Shown: positions 1-9,268 of the stretch, piece by piece | How the letters are laid out: every line of letters begins with the position of its first letter | How positions within the stretch are numbered: position 1 is the stretch's first letter | Source of the DNA: Opitutales bacterium | Lineage (GTDB): Bacteria > Verrucomicrobiota > Verrucomicrobiia > Opitutales > Seribacteraceae | Direction of reading: 5' to 3' | Assembly: GCA_029254745.1 (NCBI GenBank) | Contig: JAQWWZ010000018.1 | Coordinates: forward strand, 1-64,000 | Length of the DNA stretch: 64,000 bases | Position numbers and translations under genes: made by a program | The notes under the pieces: model-generated | The model's database searches: none | What the model saw: the letters and a program-made list of their open reading frames with translations, nothing else | What the model was told of the DNA's origin: nothing

Positions 1-1
1 G

Positions 2-631
2 GATGAGCATAAAGATACTGGCTGGTTTTTCGATGTGGGTGCAAATGTGGGCCTTTATGTTTGGGAGGTTGCAAAAGTGAGCCCGAGCCGAAAAATTTTA
101 GGCTTCGAACCAGATCCTGAAAATTTTAAACTTTTGGCAATGACCCGGAAAGAAGCGGACATTCAAAATTTCGAAATTTGTCCGGATGCCTTAAGCAACC
201 AGACTGATGAAGTTTCTTTTTTCCAGGACCCATTAACTTCAGCCACCGGTTGCATAAGGGGTGAAGAAAAGCCTTGGATCGAGCAGTACCTGAATGGCTC
301 CTCCAAGCAAATTTCCGTAAATACAAGACCGATGGATTCCATGGTAGAAAACAACAAGATACCAAGCTTAATCAAAATTGATGTAGAAGGTCATGAGCTT
401 GAAGTCCTAGAAGGAGCAGTTACTGCCTTATCCGTTGCTAAACCGCTCCTTATTATTGAATCCTTTCCCCCCAAGCAGAAGAAAGTAATTTCCCTCCTTC
501 TAGAATATGGATACAAAATTGGAGATGCCGATCGGAACAGTTCGCTTAATTCAAAAACTAATAATTTGTTTGCTTGGCATCCTCAAGGGCCTCTCAAAGA
601 ATCAATCATTCAACAAGTTCTCCACAAATGA
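2..631 (+). CDS. FkbM family methyltransferase (5' end outside window)
   Basis: SAM-dependent methyltransferase of the FkbM type, which usually O-methylates sugars or other small surface or secondary-metabolite groups. The reading frame is open from base 2 and the protein already reads WFFDVGANVG there, so the true start lies upstream; a GTG at 35 is inside the SAM-binding motif and cannot be the start. Visible motifs are the glycine-rich DVGANVG loop, the acidic FEPDPENF strand end, and the FkbM signature LIKIDVEGHELEVLEGA. The last codons overlap the following glycosyltransferase start as ATGA, so the two are co-translated and probably act on the same surface polysaccharide or LPS. The substrate cannot be told from sequence. 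Confidence 0.85.
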   Translation, partial: DEHKDTGWFFDVGANVGLYVWEVAKVSPSRKILGFEPDPENFKLLAMTRKEADIQNFEICPDALSNQTDEVSFFQDPLTSATGCIRGEEKPWIEQYLNGSSKQISVNTRPMDSMVENNKIPSLIKIDVEGHELEVLEGAVTALSVAKPLLIIESFPPKQKKVISLLLEYGYKIGDADRNSSLNSKTNNLFAWHPQGPLKESIIQQVLHK

Positions 632-1503
632 CTAAAGGTGCAAAAGTTCCGATCTCTTTGCTCATACCCTGCAAAAACGAGGAAACAAATTTAGCAAGGT
701 GCTTAAAATCTGTGCCTTGGGTGAAGGAAATCTTCGTAGTTGATTCGAAAAGCAGCGATAAAACTTCTATCATTGCAGAAAAGCATGGAGCAAAAGTCGT
801 TCAATTCGAGTACAAGGGCGGATGGCCGAAGAAAAAGAACTGGGCCTTGGAAAACCTTCCTTTTTCACATGAATGGGTCTTGATTCTAGATGCCGACGAA
901 TGCCTGCCTCCCGAGGCAGAAGGTGAAATTAGGAAGATTGTTACTGCACCAAATGAAGGGTATGCAGGATATTGGATAAATCGAAGGTATTTCTTTTTGG
1001 GAAAACCTCTAAAGCATGCCTATTTCCCAAACTGGAACTTACGGCTATTTAAACATAAGTTAGGGAGATATGAAAAAATCACTGATCTTTCCACTGAAAG
1101 TGGGGATCATGAAATCCATGAACATGTCGTGGTAAAGGGAGCGACAGGCAAACTGAACTCAGTTATGGACCACCATGCTTTCCCTACAATCGATAGTTTT
1201 GTGGAAAAACATAATCGATACTCCAATTGGGAGGCCGTAGTAGAAAGCTCAGGTCAGGATGATGATTCTGCTCTTCAGCATCAAGGGGTTAAGGGTAAAA
1301 GAAAATTAAGAAAGATTTTTCGGAAACTACCGTTCCGCCCTACCCTGCGGTTTCTGTATGTCTACCTGTGGCAGGGTGGCATTCTCGATGGTTGGCCGGG
1401 GTATGTCTTTGCCCGCCTCCATGCCCAATACGAATTTTTGTCTCAGGCAAAAGCCAAAGCCATTTTAAGAAGTAGGAAAGAGACGGGGAAGACTGCGGGT
1501 TGA
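628..1503 (+). CDS. Glycosyltransferase family 2, LPS-core type
   Basis: Inverting GT-A glycosyltransferase, closest in pattern to WaaE/KdtX-like enzymes that add sugars to lipopolysaccharide core. Motifs: SLLIPCKNEETNLARCL at the N-terminus (nucleotide-sugar fold start), EIFVVDSKSSDKT, GGWPKKKNWAL typical of this subfamily, and the DxD-like LILDADE. The start is set at ATG 628 because it overlaps the upstream stop (ATGA) and begins directly before the GT2 fold; an in-frame start at 574 would add 18 residues unlike the family. The C-terminal part (LRFLYVYLWQGGILDGWPGY) is the usual amphipathic, membrane-associating end. The 3' end overlaps the convergent gluQ by 39 bp. Acceptor sugar unknown. 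Confidence 0.88.
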   Translation: MTKGAKVPISLLIPCKNEETNLARCLKSVPWVKEIFVVDSKSSDKTSIIAEKHGAKVVQFEYKGGWPKKKNWALENLPFSHEWVLILDADECLPPEAEGEIRKIVTAPNEGYAGYWINRRYFFLGKPLKHAYFPNWNLRLFKHKLGRYEKITDLSTESGDHEIHEHVVVKGATGKLNSVMDHHAFPTIDSFVEKHNRYSNWEAVVESSGQDDDSALQHQGVKGKRKLRKIFRKLPFRPTLRFLYVYLWQGGILDGWPGYVFARLHAQYEFLSQAKAKAILRSRKETGKTAG

Positions 1504-2277
1504 TTTGGATAATTTCTGCCCATCTAAACCAAGCAAAAGATCACAATGGAAGAAAGTCGGTAGAATCTGCCCGAAAACCTTGAAAAGCAAAAGCTGTCGG
1601 GCACTTGAAATTAAAAGATCCTCGCCTCTTACAACTTCAGTGATTTTCATTTGTATATCATCCACTACGGTGGCGAGTTCATAAGATGCAATTCCTTCTT
1701 TTCTCCATACCAAAAAATCAGAAAAATCTTCTCCAACCGTCAACTCCTTATCCCCTACCTTTTCATCTTTAAGCAATACTTGTTGGCCCCAAGAAGTGCG
1801 GAATCTCCAATTCATGGAGGCTGAAAACCTATTTATGTCCCAACTGGGTTTACTAGGTCTAAAACTTTGTGGAAAAAGAAATTCATCTCCTTTTCTATTA
1901 GAAAGACCAAAATCACGAATTTCTTTCCTTGTCTTAGTACATGGATAAATAAGCCCTTTTCTACATAACTGCTGAACATATTTTATATACTTTTCTTTTC
2001 TTAAACTTTGCACATAGGGTCCATAATCCCCTCCAACATCTGGTCCTTCGTCCCATTCCAATCCCATGCCTTTCATATCTTGCATACAGGCATCATAATA
2101 TTCGTTTGTACATCTTCCAGAATCTAAATCGTCTATTCTCAAAACTATGCTTCCTTGTGCATCCCGTGCCCTCTCCCATGCCTTCCGGAAAGTTTGAATA
2201 TGACCCTTGTGTAAAAAGCCTGAGGGAGTGGGTGCCAACCTTCCTCGATAACAATTATTCGCTTTATCCTCGCTCAT
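1465..2277 (-). CDS. gluQ: Glutamyl-Q tRNA(Asp) synthetase
   Basis: Paralogue of glutamyl-tRNA synthetase that charges glutamate onto the queuosine base of tRNA(Asp) rather than onto a tRNA 3' end. At 270 residues it has only the class I catalytic domain and lacks the anticodon-binding half, which is what separates GluQ-RS from GltX. The HIGH-type motif is APTPSGFLHKGHI (residues about 15-27) and the KMSKS-type motif is GQKLSKS near the C-terminus. The mid region VTEVVRGEDLL matches the GluRS family. It could in principle be a truncated gltX, but the intact short frame and both ATP motifs favour gluQ. It converges on and overlaps the glycosyltransferase end by 39 bp. Confidence 0.85.
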   Translation of the reverse strand: MSEDKANNCYRGRLAPTPSGFLHKGHIQTFRKAWERARDAQGSIVLRIDDLDSGRCTNEYYDACMQDMKGMGLEWDEGPDVGGDYGPYVQSLRKEKYIKYVQQLCRKGLIYPCTKTRKEIRDFGLSNRKGDEFLFPQSFRPSKPSWDINRFSASMNWRFRTSWGQQVLLKDEKVGDKELTVGEDFSDFLVWRKEGIASYELATVVDDIQMKITEVVRGEDLLISSARQLLLFKVFGQILPTFFHCDLLLGLDGQKLSKSTRSLPRLFPTS

Positions 2278-2345
2278 TCTCTGAAACTAGGCTTTAGGAT
2301 ATACTTGATCATTACGAAGATTTTTTCTTCTCATCCCATTTTTAT

Positions 2346-3563
2346 ATGAATTTTAAAGAACTAGGTCTAGAACCTAAAATCATTCAAGCTATTGAAGAAC
2401 TTGGATACGAAGAACCCACTCCGATTCAATCCATGGCAATACCTCCGATTTTGGAAGGAAGAGATTTAGTCGGATCAGCCCAGACAGGTACAGGTAAAAC
2501 TGCGGCCTTTGCCTTACCTGCTATTCACAGGTTAGGAAAACATGGAGGTTGTCGAGTCCTGGCCCTTGCACCAACTAGGGAATTGGCTATCCAAATCGAA
2601 GAAAACTTCCGAATTTACGGAAAATTTATGGATCTTAGAATGGCCCTGCTTTATGGGGGGGTAAAATACGGAAAGCAATTAGAGCAACTTGGTGACGAGC
2701 CAGATGTGATTGTTGCGACGCCCGGTCGTTTGCTTGACCACATCAGCCAAGGAAACCTATCCCTTAAAAATATAGAAATCCTAATTTTGGATGAAGTGGA
2801 TCGGATGCTAGACATGGGATTCATCGAAGATGTCACGAAGATTATTCAAAAAACACCCAAGACGCGACAGACATTATTATTTTCAGCAACTATACCTGAC
2901 TCTGTCCGACGCTTATCTACCTGGGCATTAAATAATCCAGCAGAGGCAAAAATCGACATTAAGATTTCAGCCGCCGATACGGTGAGTCATGCTTTGTACC
3001 CTGTGCCTGCTATCCAAAAATTTGACCTTCTCATCGCTCTGCTGAAAAAAATTGATTTTGATAATTTGATCATCTTTTTTCAGACTCGAAGAGGCACGGA
3101 TAAAATCAGTCAATGGTTAACTGAGCATGGCAGAGATGTCAGGGTTTTGCACTCTGACTTAAAACAACGAGATCGTGTAAGTGCACTGGAAGATTTCAAA
3201 AAAGGTAGCGTCAAAATCCTCTGCGCTACCGATGTTGCGTCCCGTGGACTTGATATTTCGAATGTCACTCATGTGATAAACTATGATATCCCACAACACT
3301 CCGAGGATTATATCCACCGGATTGGCCGGACCGGTCGTGCCCGGACTGAGGGTGAAGCATTCACTCTGTGTAAACCAGAAGACCTCCCCTTGGTTCAATC
3401 GATTGAAAAACTGTTAGGCAATCCGTTGGAGAGAAAGTTTGTGGATGATTTTTCATATCGCGATGACCCAGCTAGCTTAACCGCAACGGCCCCTGTGATT
3501 TCTAAAAAAAGAAATCGAGGGTTTGGGAAACAGGTTTCTTTTGGTTCAAGAAAGAGAAGATGA
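2346..3563 (+). CDS. DEAD-box ATP-dependent RNA helicase (RhlE-like)
   Basis: RNA helicase that unwinds short duplexes during ribosome assembly or mRNA turnover. Motifs in order: Q motif (EPTPIQSMAIP), Walker A AQTGTGKT (residues about 43-50), Ia PTRELA, box II as DEVD instead of DEAD (LILDEVDRMLDMGF), III SAT, then the second RecA domain with ATDVASRGLDI and HRIGRTGRA. At 405 residues it is the compact core plus a short basic tail (KKRNRGFGKQ, GSRKRR), as in RhlE/SrmB/CsdA relatives; the exact orthologue cannot be assigned. It is followed by an intrinsic terminator and looks monocistronic. The start ATG is preceded by a T-rich stretch without a Shine-Dalgarno motif. Confidence 0.92.
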   Translation: MNFKELGLEPKIIQAIEELGYEEPTPIQSMAIPPILEGRDLVGSAQTGTGKTAAFALPAIHRLGKHGGCRVLALAPTRELAIQIEENFRIYGKFMDLRMALLYGGVKYGKQLEQLGDEPDVIVATPGRLLDHISQGNLSLKNIEILILDEVDRMLDMGFIEDVTKIIQKTPKTRQTLLFSATIPDSVRRLSTWALNNPAEAKIDIKISAADTVSHALYPVPAIQKFDLLIALLKKIDFDNLIIFFQTRRGTDKISQWLTEHGRDVRVLHSDLKQRDRVSALEDFKKGSVKILCATDVASRGLDISNVTHVINYDIPQHSEDYIHRIGRTGRARTEGEAFTLCKPEDLPLVQSIEKLLGNPLERKFVDDFSYRDDPASLTATAPVISKKRNRGFGKQVSFGSRKRR

Positions 3564-3610
3564 ACAGGTGAAGTAACCTCCCTTACATCTAATCCTCTAC
3601 ATTAGAGCTA

Positions 3611-3636
3611 AAAAGTCGCATTTGCGGCTTTTTTTG
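3611..3636 (+). terminator. Rho-independent terminator after DEAD-box helicase
   Basis: A 9-bp stem (AAAAGTCGC / GCGGCTTTT, one G-T pair) with a 4-base loop is followed directly by a T-rich tract, about 50 bases after the helicase stop. It separates this gene from the DUF445 gene. Confidence 0.8.
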
Positions 3637-3697
3637 TTTATCAAAACTCTGCCTTAACCATTTCCTAGATCACAAATTACAAAACACTGTTTTACTC

Positions 3698-4366
3698 ATG
3701 ATAGTCTCCTCCGTGGATATCTTTTCATTACATGCAGCCATATTGGCTGACTCATCAAACGATTCTTACTCCCTTATCTGGCTTTTTCCTATTTTAGCCG
3801 CTCTTATTGGCTGGGTTACCAATTACCTTGCGGTTAAAATGCTTTTTCATCCGAAAGAGGTGGTTTCCATACTCGGAGTCAAGTTCCAGGGTGTTTTCCC
3901 CAAAAGACAAAATCAATTAGCACTAAAGCTTGGCACATTGGTCTCGGAAGAACTCCTCTCTATGGATCAAATCACTCAAAATATCCGAGCTCACGCGACA
4001 AGCGATGAAACAATGGATGCCATCGGAAAGAGAATTGAGATGACTATTCGAGAAAAGCTAGTCCATGCCTTTCCTATGCTATCGATGTTCTTATCCGATG
4101 ACATGGTGGAAAAGGTAACCAATCTTTTTCGAAATGAGCTCAAGGACTTCCTTAGTAATTCAGTCGACGAACTAAGCACCAAGCTTGAAAACAACCTTGA
4201 TATTAGTGAGATTGTCCGAGAAAAAGTAGAAGGGTTTTCATCGGACAAAGTTGAAGATTTACTATTTGATCTAATGAAAAAAGAGTTCAAATTCATTGAG
4301 CTTGTAGGAGCCGTTTTGGGCTTTGGTATTGGTTGCTTACAAGTGTTACTATCCTTATCCATCTAG
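3698..4366 (+). CDS. DUF445 family membrane protein
   Basis: Membrane protein of the DUF445 (YheB/YjiN-like) family, function unknown. The N-terminus has a hydrophobic segment (about residues 24-47) that contains the family signature LIGWVTNYLAVKMLFHP followed by GVFPKRQNQLA. The middle is helical and charged, with repeated amphipathic stretches, and the C-terminus is a second hydrophobic segment (FIELVGAVLGFGIGCLQVLLSL). At 222 residues it is on the short side for the family. It sits alone between two terminator-like hairpins, upstream of yajC-secDF. The start at 3698 places about 20 residues before the first membrane segment. Confidence 0.8.
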   Translation: MIVSSVDIFSLHAAILADSSNDSYSLIWLFPILAALIGWVTNYLAVKMLFHPKEVVSILGVKFQGVFPKRQNQLALKLGTLVSEELLSMDQITQNIRAHATSDETMDAIGKRIEMTIREKLVHAFPMLSMFLSDDMVEKVTNLFRNELKDFLSNSVDELSTKLENNLDISEIVREKVEGFSSDKVEDLLFDLMKKEFKFIELVGAVLGFGIGCLQVLLSLSI

Positions 4367-4424
4367 ATTGAGATAAAATGCTCCTAAACAAGGACACCAT
4401 CAAGGCTTGCAAATCCTGCAATTT

Positions 4425-4450
4425 AAGGTTTTCATGATGACCTTTTTTTT
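4425..4450 (+). terminator. Weak intrinsic terminator before yajC
   Basis: A 5-bp stem (AAGGT / ACCTT) encloses a small loop that can itself pair (TCAT/ATGA) and runs into eight T. The stem is short, so termination may be partial. Confidence 0.45.
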
Positions 4451-4464
4451 AAACATTTCTCCTC

Positions 4465-4788
4465 ATGAATTCATACGACTTCGATTCTTTTTTAGCAATG
4501 GCAGCACCCGGCGGACAACCTGGTGGTAATGGTTTGATGGGTATTTTGCCCTTCGTTGTAATGTTGGTCGCTTTTTACTTTTTAATTATTGCACCCCAAA
4601 ACAAAAAGCGTAAGCAACATCAGAAAATGATAGATACCCTAGAAAAAGGAACCAAGGTTAAAACTTCCGGCGGGTTATTAGGTACGGTTACCGGAGTTAA
4701 AGATGATTGCTTTGTTATCCGTATATCTGAAAATGTGAAAGTAGAAATAGCCAAAGAAGCTGTATCTGCCAAAATTGACAAAGCCTGA
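4465..4788 (+). CDS. yajC: Preprotein translocase subunit YajC
   Basis: Small accessory subunit of the Sec holotranslocon that binds SecDF in the inner membrane. The 107-residue protein shows one transmembrane segment (GILPFVVMLVAFYFLIIAPQ, residues about 27-46) followed by the diagnostic NKKRKQHQKMIDTLEKGTKV region and a small beta domain (VKTSGGLLGTVTGVKDD). A glycine-rich APGGQPGGNG stretch precedes the membrane helix, common in this family. It lies directly upstream of secDF with a 34-base gap, the usual operon arrangement. No Shine-Dalgarno motif is visible before the ATG. Confidence 0.95.
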   Translation: MNSYDFDSFLAMAAPGGQPGGNGLMGILPFVVMLVAFYFLIIAPQNKKRKQHQKMIDTLEKGTKVKTSGGLLGTVTGVKDDCFVIRISENVKVEIAKEAVSAKIDKA

Positions 4789-4822
4789 CTCCTTTCTTTC
4801 CCTGTTTAAACAGCCCTCTATC

Positions 4823-7507
4823 ATGACAAAATCAAACCTTTGGAGATTGGGATTTACCCTCCTTTTAATCGTTGTAAGTTTTTCTCTTATCTCTCCCTTT
4901 GAGGATCGAGTGCTGGGTGATTACGCTTTGAGCCAAGTTACTTCCGACGCAAATGCATCTGATCATCAAGGGCATGAAACATTTGCTGAAGTTTTAGAAA
5001 ACATCGCGAACCAAATCCCTGAAGATGAAATTGTCGATTACAGTGCCTTGCGAACCTACGGAAAAAGGAATCGGCTTAACTACTCTGCTTACTTTGCCCC
5101 CCCAACAGGCATTATAGGGACTGTCTCTTCTCGGTTGCTGCCCTTCGCGGTTAAGCCCGGCATTAGAACAGGTCATGTAAAAGATCGTGACCAACGAAAT
5201 GATCTTGTGCTCCGGACTCTTCTGCGAAACTCCCAAGCTGCAATCAAGAAAGGTCTCGATTTACGCGGTGGTATTGCATTCACCATGGAAATCACAGATC
5301 TCAATGAAAGCCTTGAATTGGACGGACCTAATGGGGCAAGCCCAATGGACAAGGTTGTTGAAATCATGAATGAACGACTCAATGCGTTTGGTGTTGCTGA
5401 AACTATGGTGAGAAAAAAAGGAGAACGCTCCATTGAAATCCAAATTCCTGATACGACCACAAAACAAGACCCAAGTCTTATTGAGGAATTGCAAAAACCT
5501 GCCAAGTTGGAATTTCGGATTGTAAATGTTGACTCTGACGCCCCTATCCCCAGCCAAGATGGAGAAGAATGGACAGACGATGAGGGTATTCCTTTCACCG
5601 CCATGCTTCGCAATGATGCCCAACCCAATGAGCGACCTATCTGGGTCAGAAGGTTGTGGTCAGCAGATGGAGAAATTATTCAAGAGGCTTATCCACGGCA
5701 GGACCAAATGGGGGGATGGGAAGTTGGTCTAGACTTTACATCAGAAGGCGGGAAAGCATTTTCCGACCTAACCGGTGAAATTGCTCAAATGAATGACCCA
5801 TCAAGTGGAGCGTTGGGTCGCCTTGCCATTGTTCTGGATGGTCAACTGGAAAGTGCTCCCACCGTCAAAACGAGGATTGATGGGGGCAGTGCCGTAATCA
5901 GTGGTAACTTCAGCTACCGGGAAGCAAAAATGCTATCGGATATTTTAAACAACCCGTTAAAAGTTTCCCTTACTATTGGCGAAAAGTATGAAGTCTCTCC
6001 TACTCTCGCAGCTGGGGCCTTACAGAGCAGCACTAGTGCATGCATCCTGGGGGCTGTTGCTATCATATTATTTATGCTTGTCTGGTATAAATTAGGTGGT
6101 GGAGTCGCGGTCATATCTGTCTCGACCAATATTCTTCTCGTTGTTGCTATCTTGGCAGGCCTCTTTCAGGCAACATTTACGTTGCCAGGAATGGCTGCCC
6201 TCGTCCTCACTTTAGGGATGGCCGTAGATGCCAACATTTTGATTTTTGAACGCATCCGTGAGGAATTAAAAGCTGGTAAAAGTGCTGAAAATGCAGTGGA
6301 GGGTGGATACGCGAAGGCATTCTCAACCATCATTGACGCTAATTTAACCACCCTTATAACAGCATCCATACTTATTTGGCTTGGAACAGGCCCAGTGAAA
6401 GGCTTTGGTATTACCTTGGCCATCGGTATTGTAACTTCTGTATTTTGTGCATTGTTTATCAGTCGTTTACTCCTAAACCTTGCTCTTCAGGCAGGCTTCA
6501 CCAATTTGATCAGCCTGGCAAAAATTGAGAAGCAAAAACCCAAAGCCGGGATTGATTTCCACAAATATCGTAAACCCGCCTTTCTTCTTTCATGGTTCAT
6601 TGTAATCATCGGTTGCGTAACCATCTACGATAGGAAAGAAGAAATCTTAGGGATAGATTTCAGGGGCGGAGAAGAAATTGTTGCCTCCTTTACGGAGGAA
6701 ATTGATTCGGCTAAATTAGACGAAGTTTTTCAAAATTCAGAAAGTATTGGTGAGGTGCAACATCTATACCGGGCTGAATTAGGTTCGGGAGATGATAGTA
6801 AAAAGCTCGTACTCCAAACTGAAAATGGAAAATCGAGAGAAGCTCTCGAGTTAATTAACTCAAGCTTCCCACAGTCCAACATGGAAGAAGAAGGAATGAG
6901 TAATATCGGAGCTTCAGTGAGCTCTGAAATAAAGAGTGATGCTATATGGTCTGTGGTCGTAGCTCTTATTGGAATCTTACTCTATGTTGCGATCCGCTTC
7001 GAAATGGGATACGCGATTGGTGCAGTTGTTGCAACCATCCACGACATTCTCATGACGGTTGGCCTTTTTGTCTTACTTGGCGCATTGTCCGATGGAGGCA
7101 TTTGTTCCGGACAATTTACCGCTCCTATGATTGCATCCATTCTCATGATCGTAGGGTATTCGATTAATGACACGATCGTTGTATTTGACCGGATCAGGGA
7201 AGAGCTTGAGCTAAACCCTGTAACCAACCTCAAGAAAATTATACTTATTGCAATCAACCGGGTTCTTTCTCGTTCTATCCTCACCAGTTTCACCACTTTA
7301 CTGGCTGCGGTATCCCTGTGGGTTTTCGGGGCGGGAATCATCAATGATTTTGCCTTTGTCTTTGTCATTGGAATCCTCACTGGTACTTTTTCTTCTATCT
7401 TCATCGCCAGCCCGATATTTTATGCTTGGCACCGGGGTGACAGAAAGCATGTGGAAGATAATGAGATTCTCCCCAAATACGATTGGCAGACTTCGTCTAC
7501 CAAATAA
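4823..7507 (+). CDS. secDF: Fused protein translocase subunit SecDF
   Basis: Single-chain SecD-SecF, a proton-driven membrane protein that pulls exported proteins out of SecYEG on the periplasmic side. The SecD half (to about residue 580) has an N-terminal membrane helix, the P1 head domain with LDLRGGIAFTMEI, and the helix block GMAVDANILIFERIREEL. The SecF half begins near DFRGGEEIVASF and ends in IVGYSINDTIVVFDRIREEL. Both halves keep the conserved Asp/Arg of the proton path. ATG 4823 is preferred to an in-frame TTG at 4775 that overlaps yajC. Fused SecDF occurs in several phyla including Bacteroidota and Verrucomicrobiota. Length 894 residues fits the fusion. Confidence 0.95.
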   Translation: MTKSNLWRLGFTLLLIVVSFSLISPFEDRVLGDYALSQVTSDANASDHQGHETFAEVLENIANQIPEDEIVDYSALRTYGKRNRLNYSAYFAPPTGIIGTVSSRLLPFAVKPGIRTGHVKDRDQRNDLVLRTLLRNSQAAIKKGLDLRGGIAFTMEITDLNESLELDGPNGASPMDKVVEIMNERLNAFGVAETMVRKKGERSIEIQIPDTTTKQDPSLIEELQKPAKLEFRIVNVDSDAPIPSQDGEEWTDDEGIPFTAMLRNDAQPNERPIWVRRLWSADGEIIQEAYPRQDQMGGWEVGLDFTSEGGKAFSDLTGEIAQMNDPSSGALGRLAIVLDGQLESAPTVKTRIDGGSAVISGNFSYREAKMLSDILNNPLKVSLTIGEKYEVSPTLAAGALQSSTSACILGAVAIILFMLVWYKLGGGVAVISVSTNILLVVAILAGLFQATFTLPGMAALVLTLGMAVDANILIFERIREELKAGKSAENAVEGGYAKAFSTIIDANLTTLITASILIWLGTGPVKGFGITLAIGIVTSVFCALFISRLLLNLALQAGFTNLISLAKIEKQKPKAGIDFHKYRKPAFLLSWFIVIIGCVTIYDRKEEILGIDFRGGEEIVASFTEEIDSAKLDEVFQNSESIGEVQHLYRAELGSGDDSKKLVLQTENGKSREALELINSSFPQSNMEEEGMSNIGASVSSEIKSDAIWSVVVALIGILLYVAIRFEMGYAIGAVVATIHDILMTVGLFVLLGALSDGGICSGQFTAPMIASILMIVGYSINDTIVVFDRIREELELNPVTNLKKIILIAINRVLSRSILTSFTTLLAAVSLWVFGAGIINDFAFVFVIGILTGTFSSIFIASPIFYAWHRGDRKHVEDNEILPKYDWQTSSTK

Positions 7508-7540
7508 ATTCGTATAGGCTTCTCTTGATCATTTAATTTC

Positions 7541-9268
7541 ATGCTCTGGATAGAAGAGCAAATAGATGCACCTAGTGTTAAGGATCTAAGTTCTGAACTT
7601 GGATGTTCTCCATTATTATCCAAGTTACTTTTGGCCCGGGGTCTAAGTTCTGTAGAAAAAGCCGACTCTTTTCTTTATCCGAAACTGAACCACCTCACTG
7701 ATCCCTTTAAGGTTCCCAATCTAATAAATGCGTGCAAACGCATTTGCCAATCGTTGGAGAAAAAAGATAAAATTCTTATCGTTGGCGATTATGATGTGGA
7801 TGGCATTACATCAACCGTCATCGTTTCTACCATCATTCAAGCTTTTGGCTTGGTCCCCCATTATGTAATCCCTCACAGAATTGAAGAGGGCTATGGGTTA
7901 ACAAAAGATGTGCTCGAAAGGGGAATGAAACGAGAGAAAATTGATCTAGTCATTGCCCTAGATTGCGGAACAAACTCCTTTGAGGAAGCCTCTTTTTTGG
8001 AAGAACAAGGGATAGATCTTGTAATTATTGACCATCATCAATCCAAAGGAAATATTCACCAGTATCCGACTATTTTAAATCCACATTTACATGATCAGGA
8101 AGGCACGGATTGGACAAACCTTTGTACGGCAGGGCTTTGCTTTAAGCTTGTTCATGGAATCATAAAATACTTGCGGGAAAAGAAAAATGAAATTGCCTTA
8201 ACCCTGAGCCCCAAAGATTACCTTTCCCTTACTGCCCTGGGAACTCTTGCCGACATGGTGCCTTTAGAGGGAGAAAATCGCATCCTCACTAAATACGGAT
8301 TAAAGCATTTACGCCATAATCCTAGTGTGGGCTTAGAAACGCTCATTAAATTAGCAAAATTTGATACTCGATTTCCATTCGATTCTGAAGATATCACATT
8401 TCGCATTGCTCCACGAATCAATGCATGCGGAAGGTTAAACCAACCAGAGGTTGCAGCCCAACTCCTTCTATGCCAAGACGCTGCCAATGCCACAAAGTTG
8501 GCAAAAAAAATGGATGACTTTAATGAAGAGCGAAAAAGTATTGAAGCAAAACTTACTGAAACTGCACATTCCTTAGCTGAACAAAAATTTGCATCCTCAT
8601 CAGCCGTAGTCATTGCAGGCGAGGGAAAAGAGTGGAATCCAGGAGTCGTGGGTATTGTTGCAGGTAAACTTGCCAATTCTTTAAACAAGCCCTGCATTGT
8701 ACTCGCTTATGATAACGGGAGATACAAGGGCTCAGGGAGAGGGATTGCGGGCATAAATCTAGTTAAAGCACTGGCTTCATGCTCGGACCTCCTCGAACAT
8801 TGGGGAGGACACCCAGTAGCCGTTGGCCTAACCGTGTGTAAAACCAAGATAGATGATTTCATTTCCGCCTTCACCAACTTTTTAGACATAGATAGCAACA
8901 ATCAGATCCAAGACCCATCGCTTCAAATTGATGCTGTTTTAAACGCTAGTGATATTGATGATGAACTTCTTAATGAAATCGGAATGATTGGTCCCTTTGG
9001 TCAAGAAAATCGAGAACCAACTTTTGCACTTAAAGAAATTATTTTAGACACAAAACCCCGCCCGGTCGGAAACGGAGAGCATTTCCAGTTCAGAGTCAAA
9101 AATGGTGACCAATCAATTGCAGGAATTGCGTGGAAGATGAAAGATCGCATACCTCCGGTACATACAAAAATTGACCTAGCCTTCAGGCTCAAATGGAACC
9201 GGTGGAATAACCAAAATACTCCCCAAATGGTACTGAAAGACTGGAAGGTAAGCGAGGAACCTAAATAG
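7541..9268 (+). CDS. recJ: Single-stranded-DNA-specific exonuclease RecJ
   Basis: 5'-3' exonuclease on single-stranded DNA, used in RecF-type recombination, mismatch repair and base excision repair. The DHH phosphoesterase core is clear: [12 protein letters not shown] (motif I, residues about 80-91), ALDCGT (II) and IIDHHQS (III), followed by TLADMVPL and the DHHA1 domain with [10 protein letters not shown] and [10 protein letters not shown]. The C-terminal OB-like domain (residues about 460-570, [13 protein letters not shown]) is present, so the gene is complete at 575 residues, a normal length. It converges on glyS and the two stop ends overlap by 8 bp. Confidence 0.95.
   Translation: MLWIEEQIDAPSVKDLSSELGCSPLLSKLLLARGLSSVEKADSFLYPKLNHLTDPFKVPNLINACKRICQSLEKKDKILIVGDYDVDGITSTVIVSTIIQAFGLVPHYVIPHRIEEGYGLTKDVLERGMKREKIDLVIALDCGTNSFEEASFLEEQGIDLVIIDHHQSKGNIHQYPTILNPHLHDQEGTDWTNLCTAGLCFKLVHGIIKYLREKKNEIALTLSPKDYLSLTALGTLADMVPLEGENRILTKYGLKHLRHNPSVGLETLIKLAKFDTRFPFDSEDITFRIAPRINACGRLNQPEVAAQLLLCQDAANATKLAKKMDDFNEERKSIEAKLTETAHSLAEQKFASSSAVVIAGEGKEWNPGVVGIVAGKLANSLNKPCIVLAYDNGRYKGSGRGIAGINLVKALASCSDLLEHWGGHPVAVGLTVCKTKIDDFISAFTNFLDIDSNNQIQDPSLQIDAVLNASDIDDELLNEIGMIGPFGQENREPTFALKEIILDTKPRPVGNGEHFQFRVKNGDQSIAGIAWKMKDRIPPVHTKIDLAFRLKWNRWNNQNTPQMVLKDWKVSEEPK

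Noticed and set aside
574..627. Upstream start for the glycosyltransferase
   Set aside because: The ATGA overlap at 628 and the beginning of the GT2 fold favour 628.
4451..4464. CTCC-like sequence before yajC as a Shine-Dalgarno
   Set aside because: It is the pyrimidine complement of an SD, not the purine motif on the coding strand.
4775..4822. TTG 4775 as the secDF start
   Set aside because: It lies within yajC and adds residues unlike SecD N-termini; ATG 4823 directly precedes the first membrane helix.
5173..5628. 151-codon minus-strand open frame
   Set aside because: Antisense to the SecD part of secDF, with low-complexity Ser/Arg-rich translation; a mirror of the real gene.
8218..8697. 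159-codon open frame on the minus strand
   Set aside because: It lies wholly antisense to recJ, whose DHH and DHHA1 motifs are intact across the region; the translated product has no recognisable domain and a skewed Ser/Arg-rich composition.
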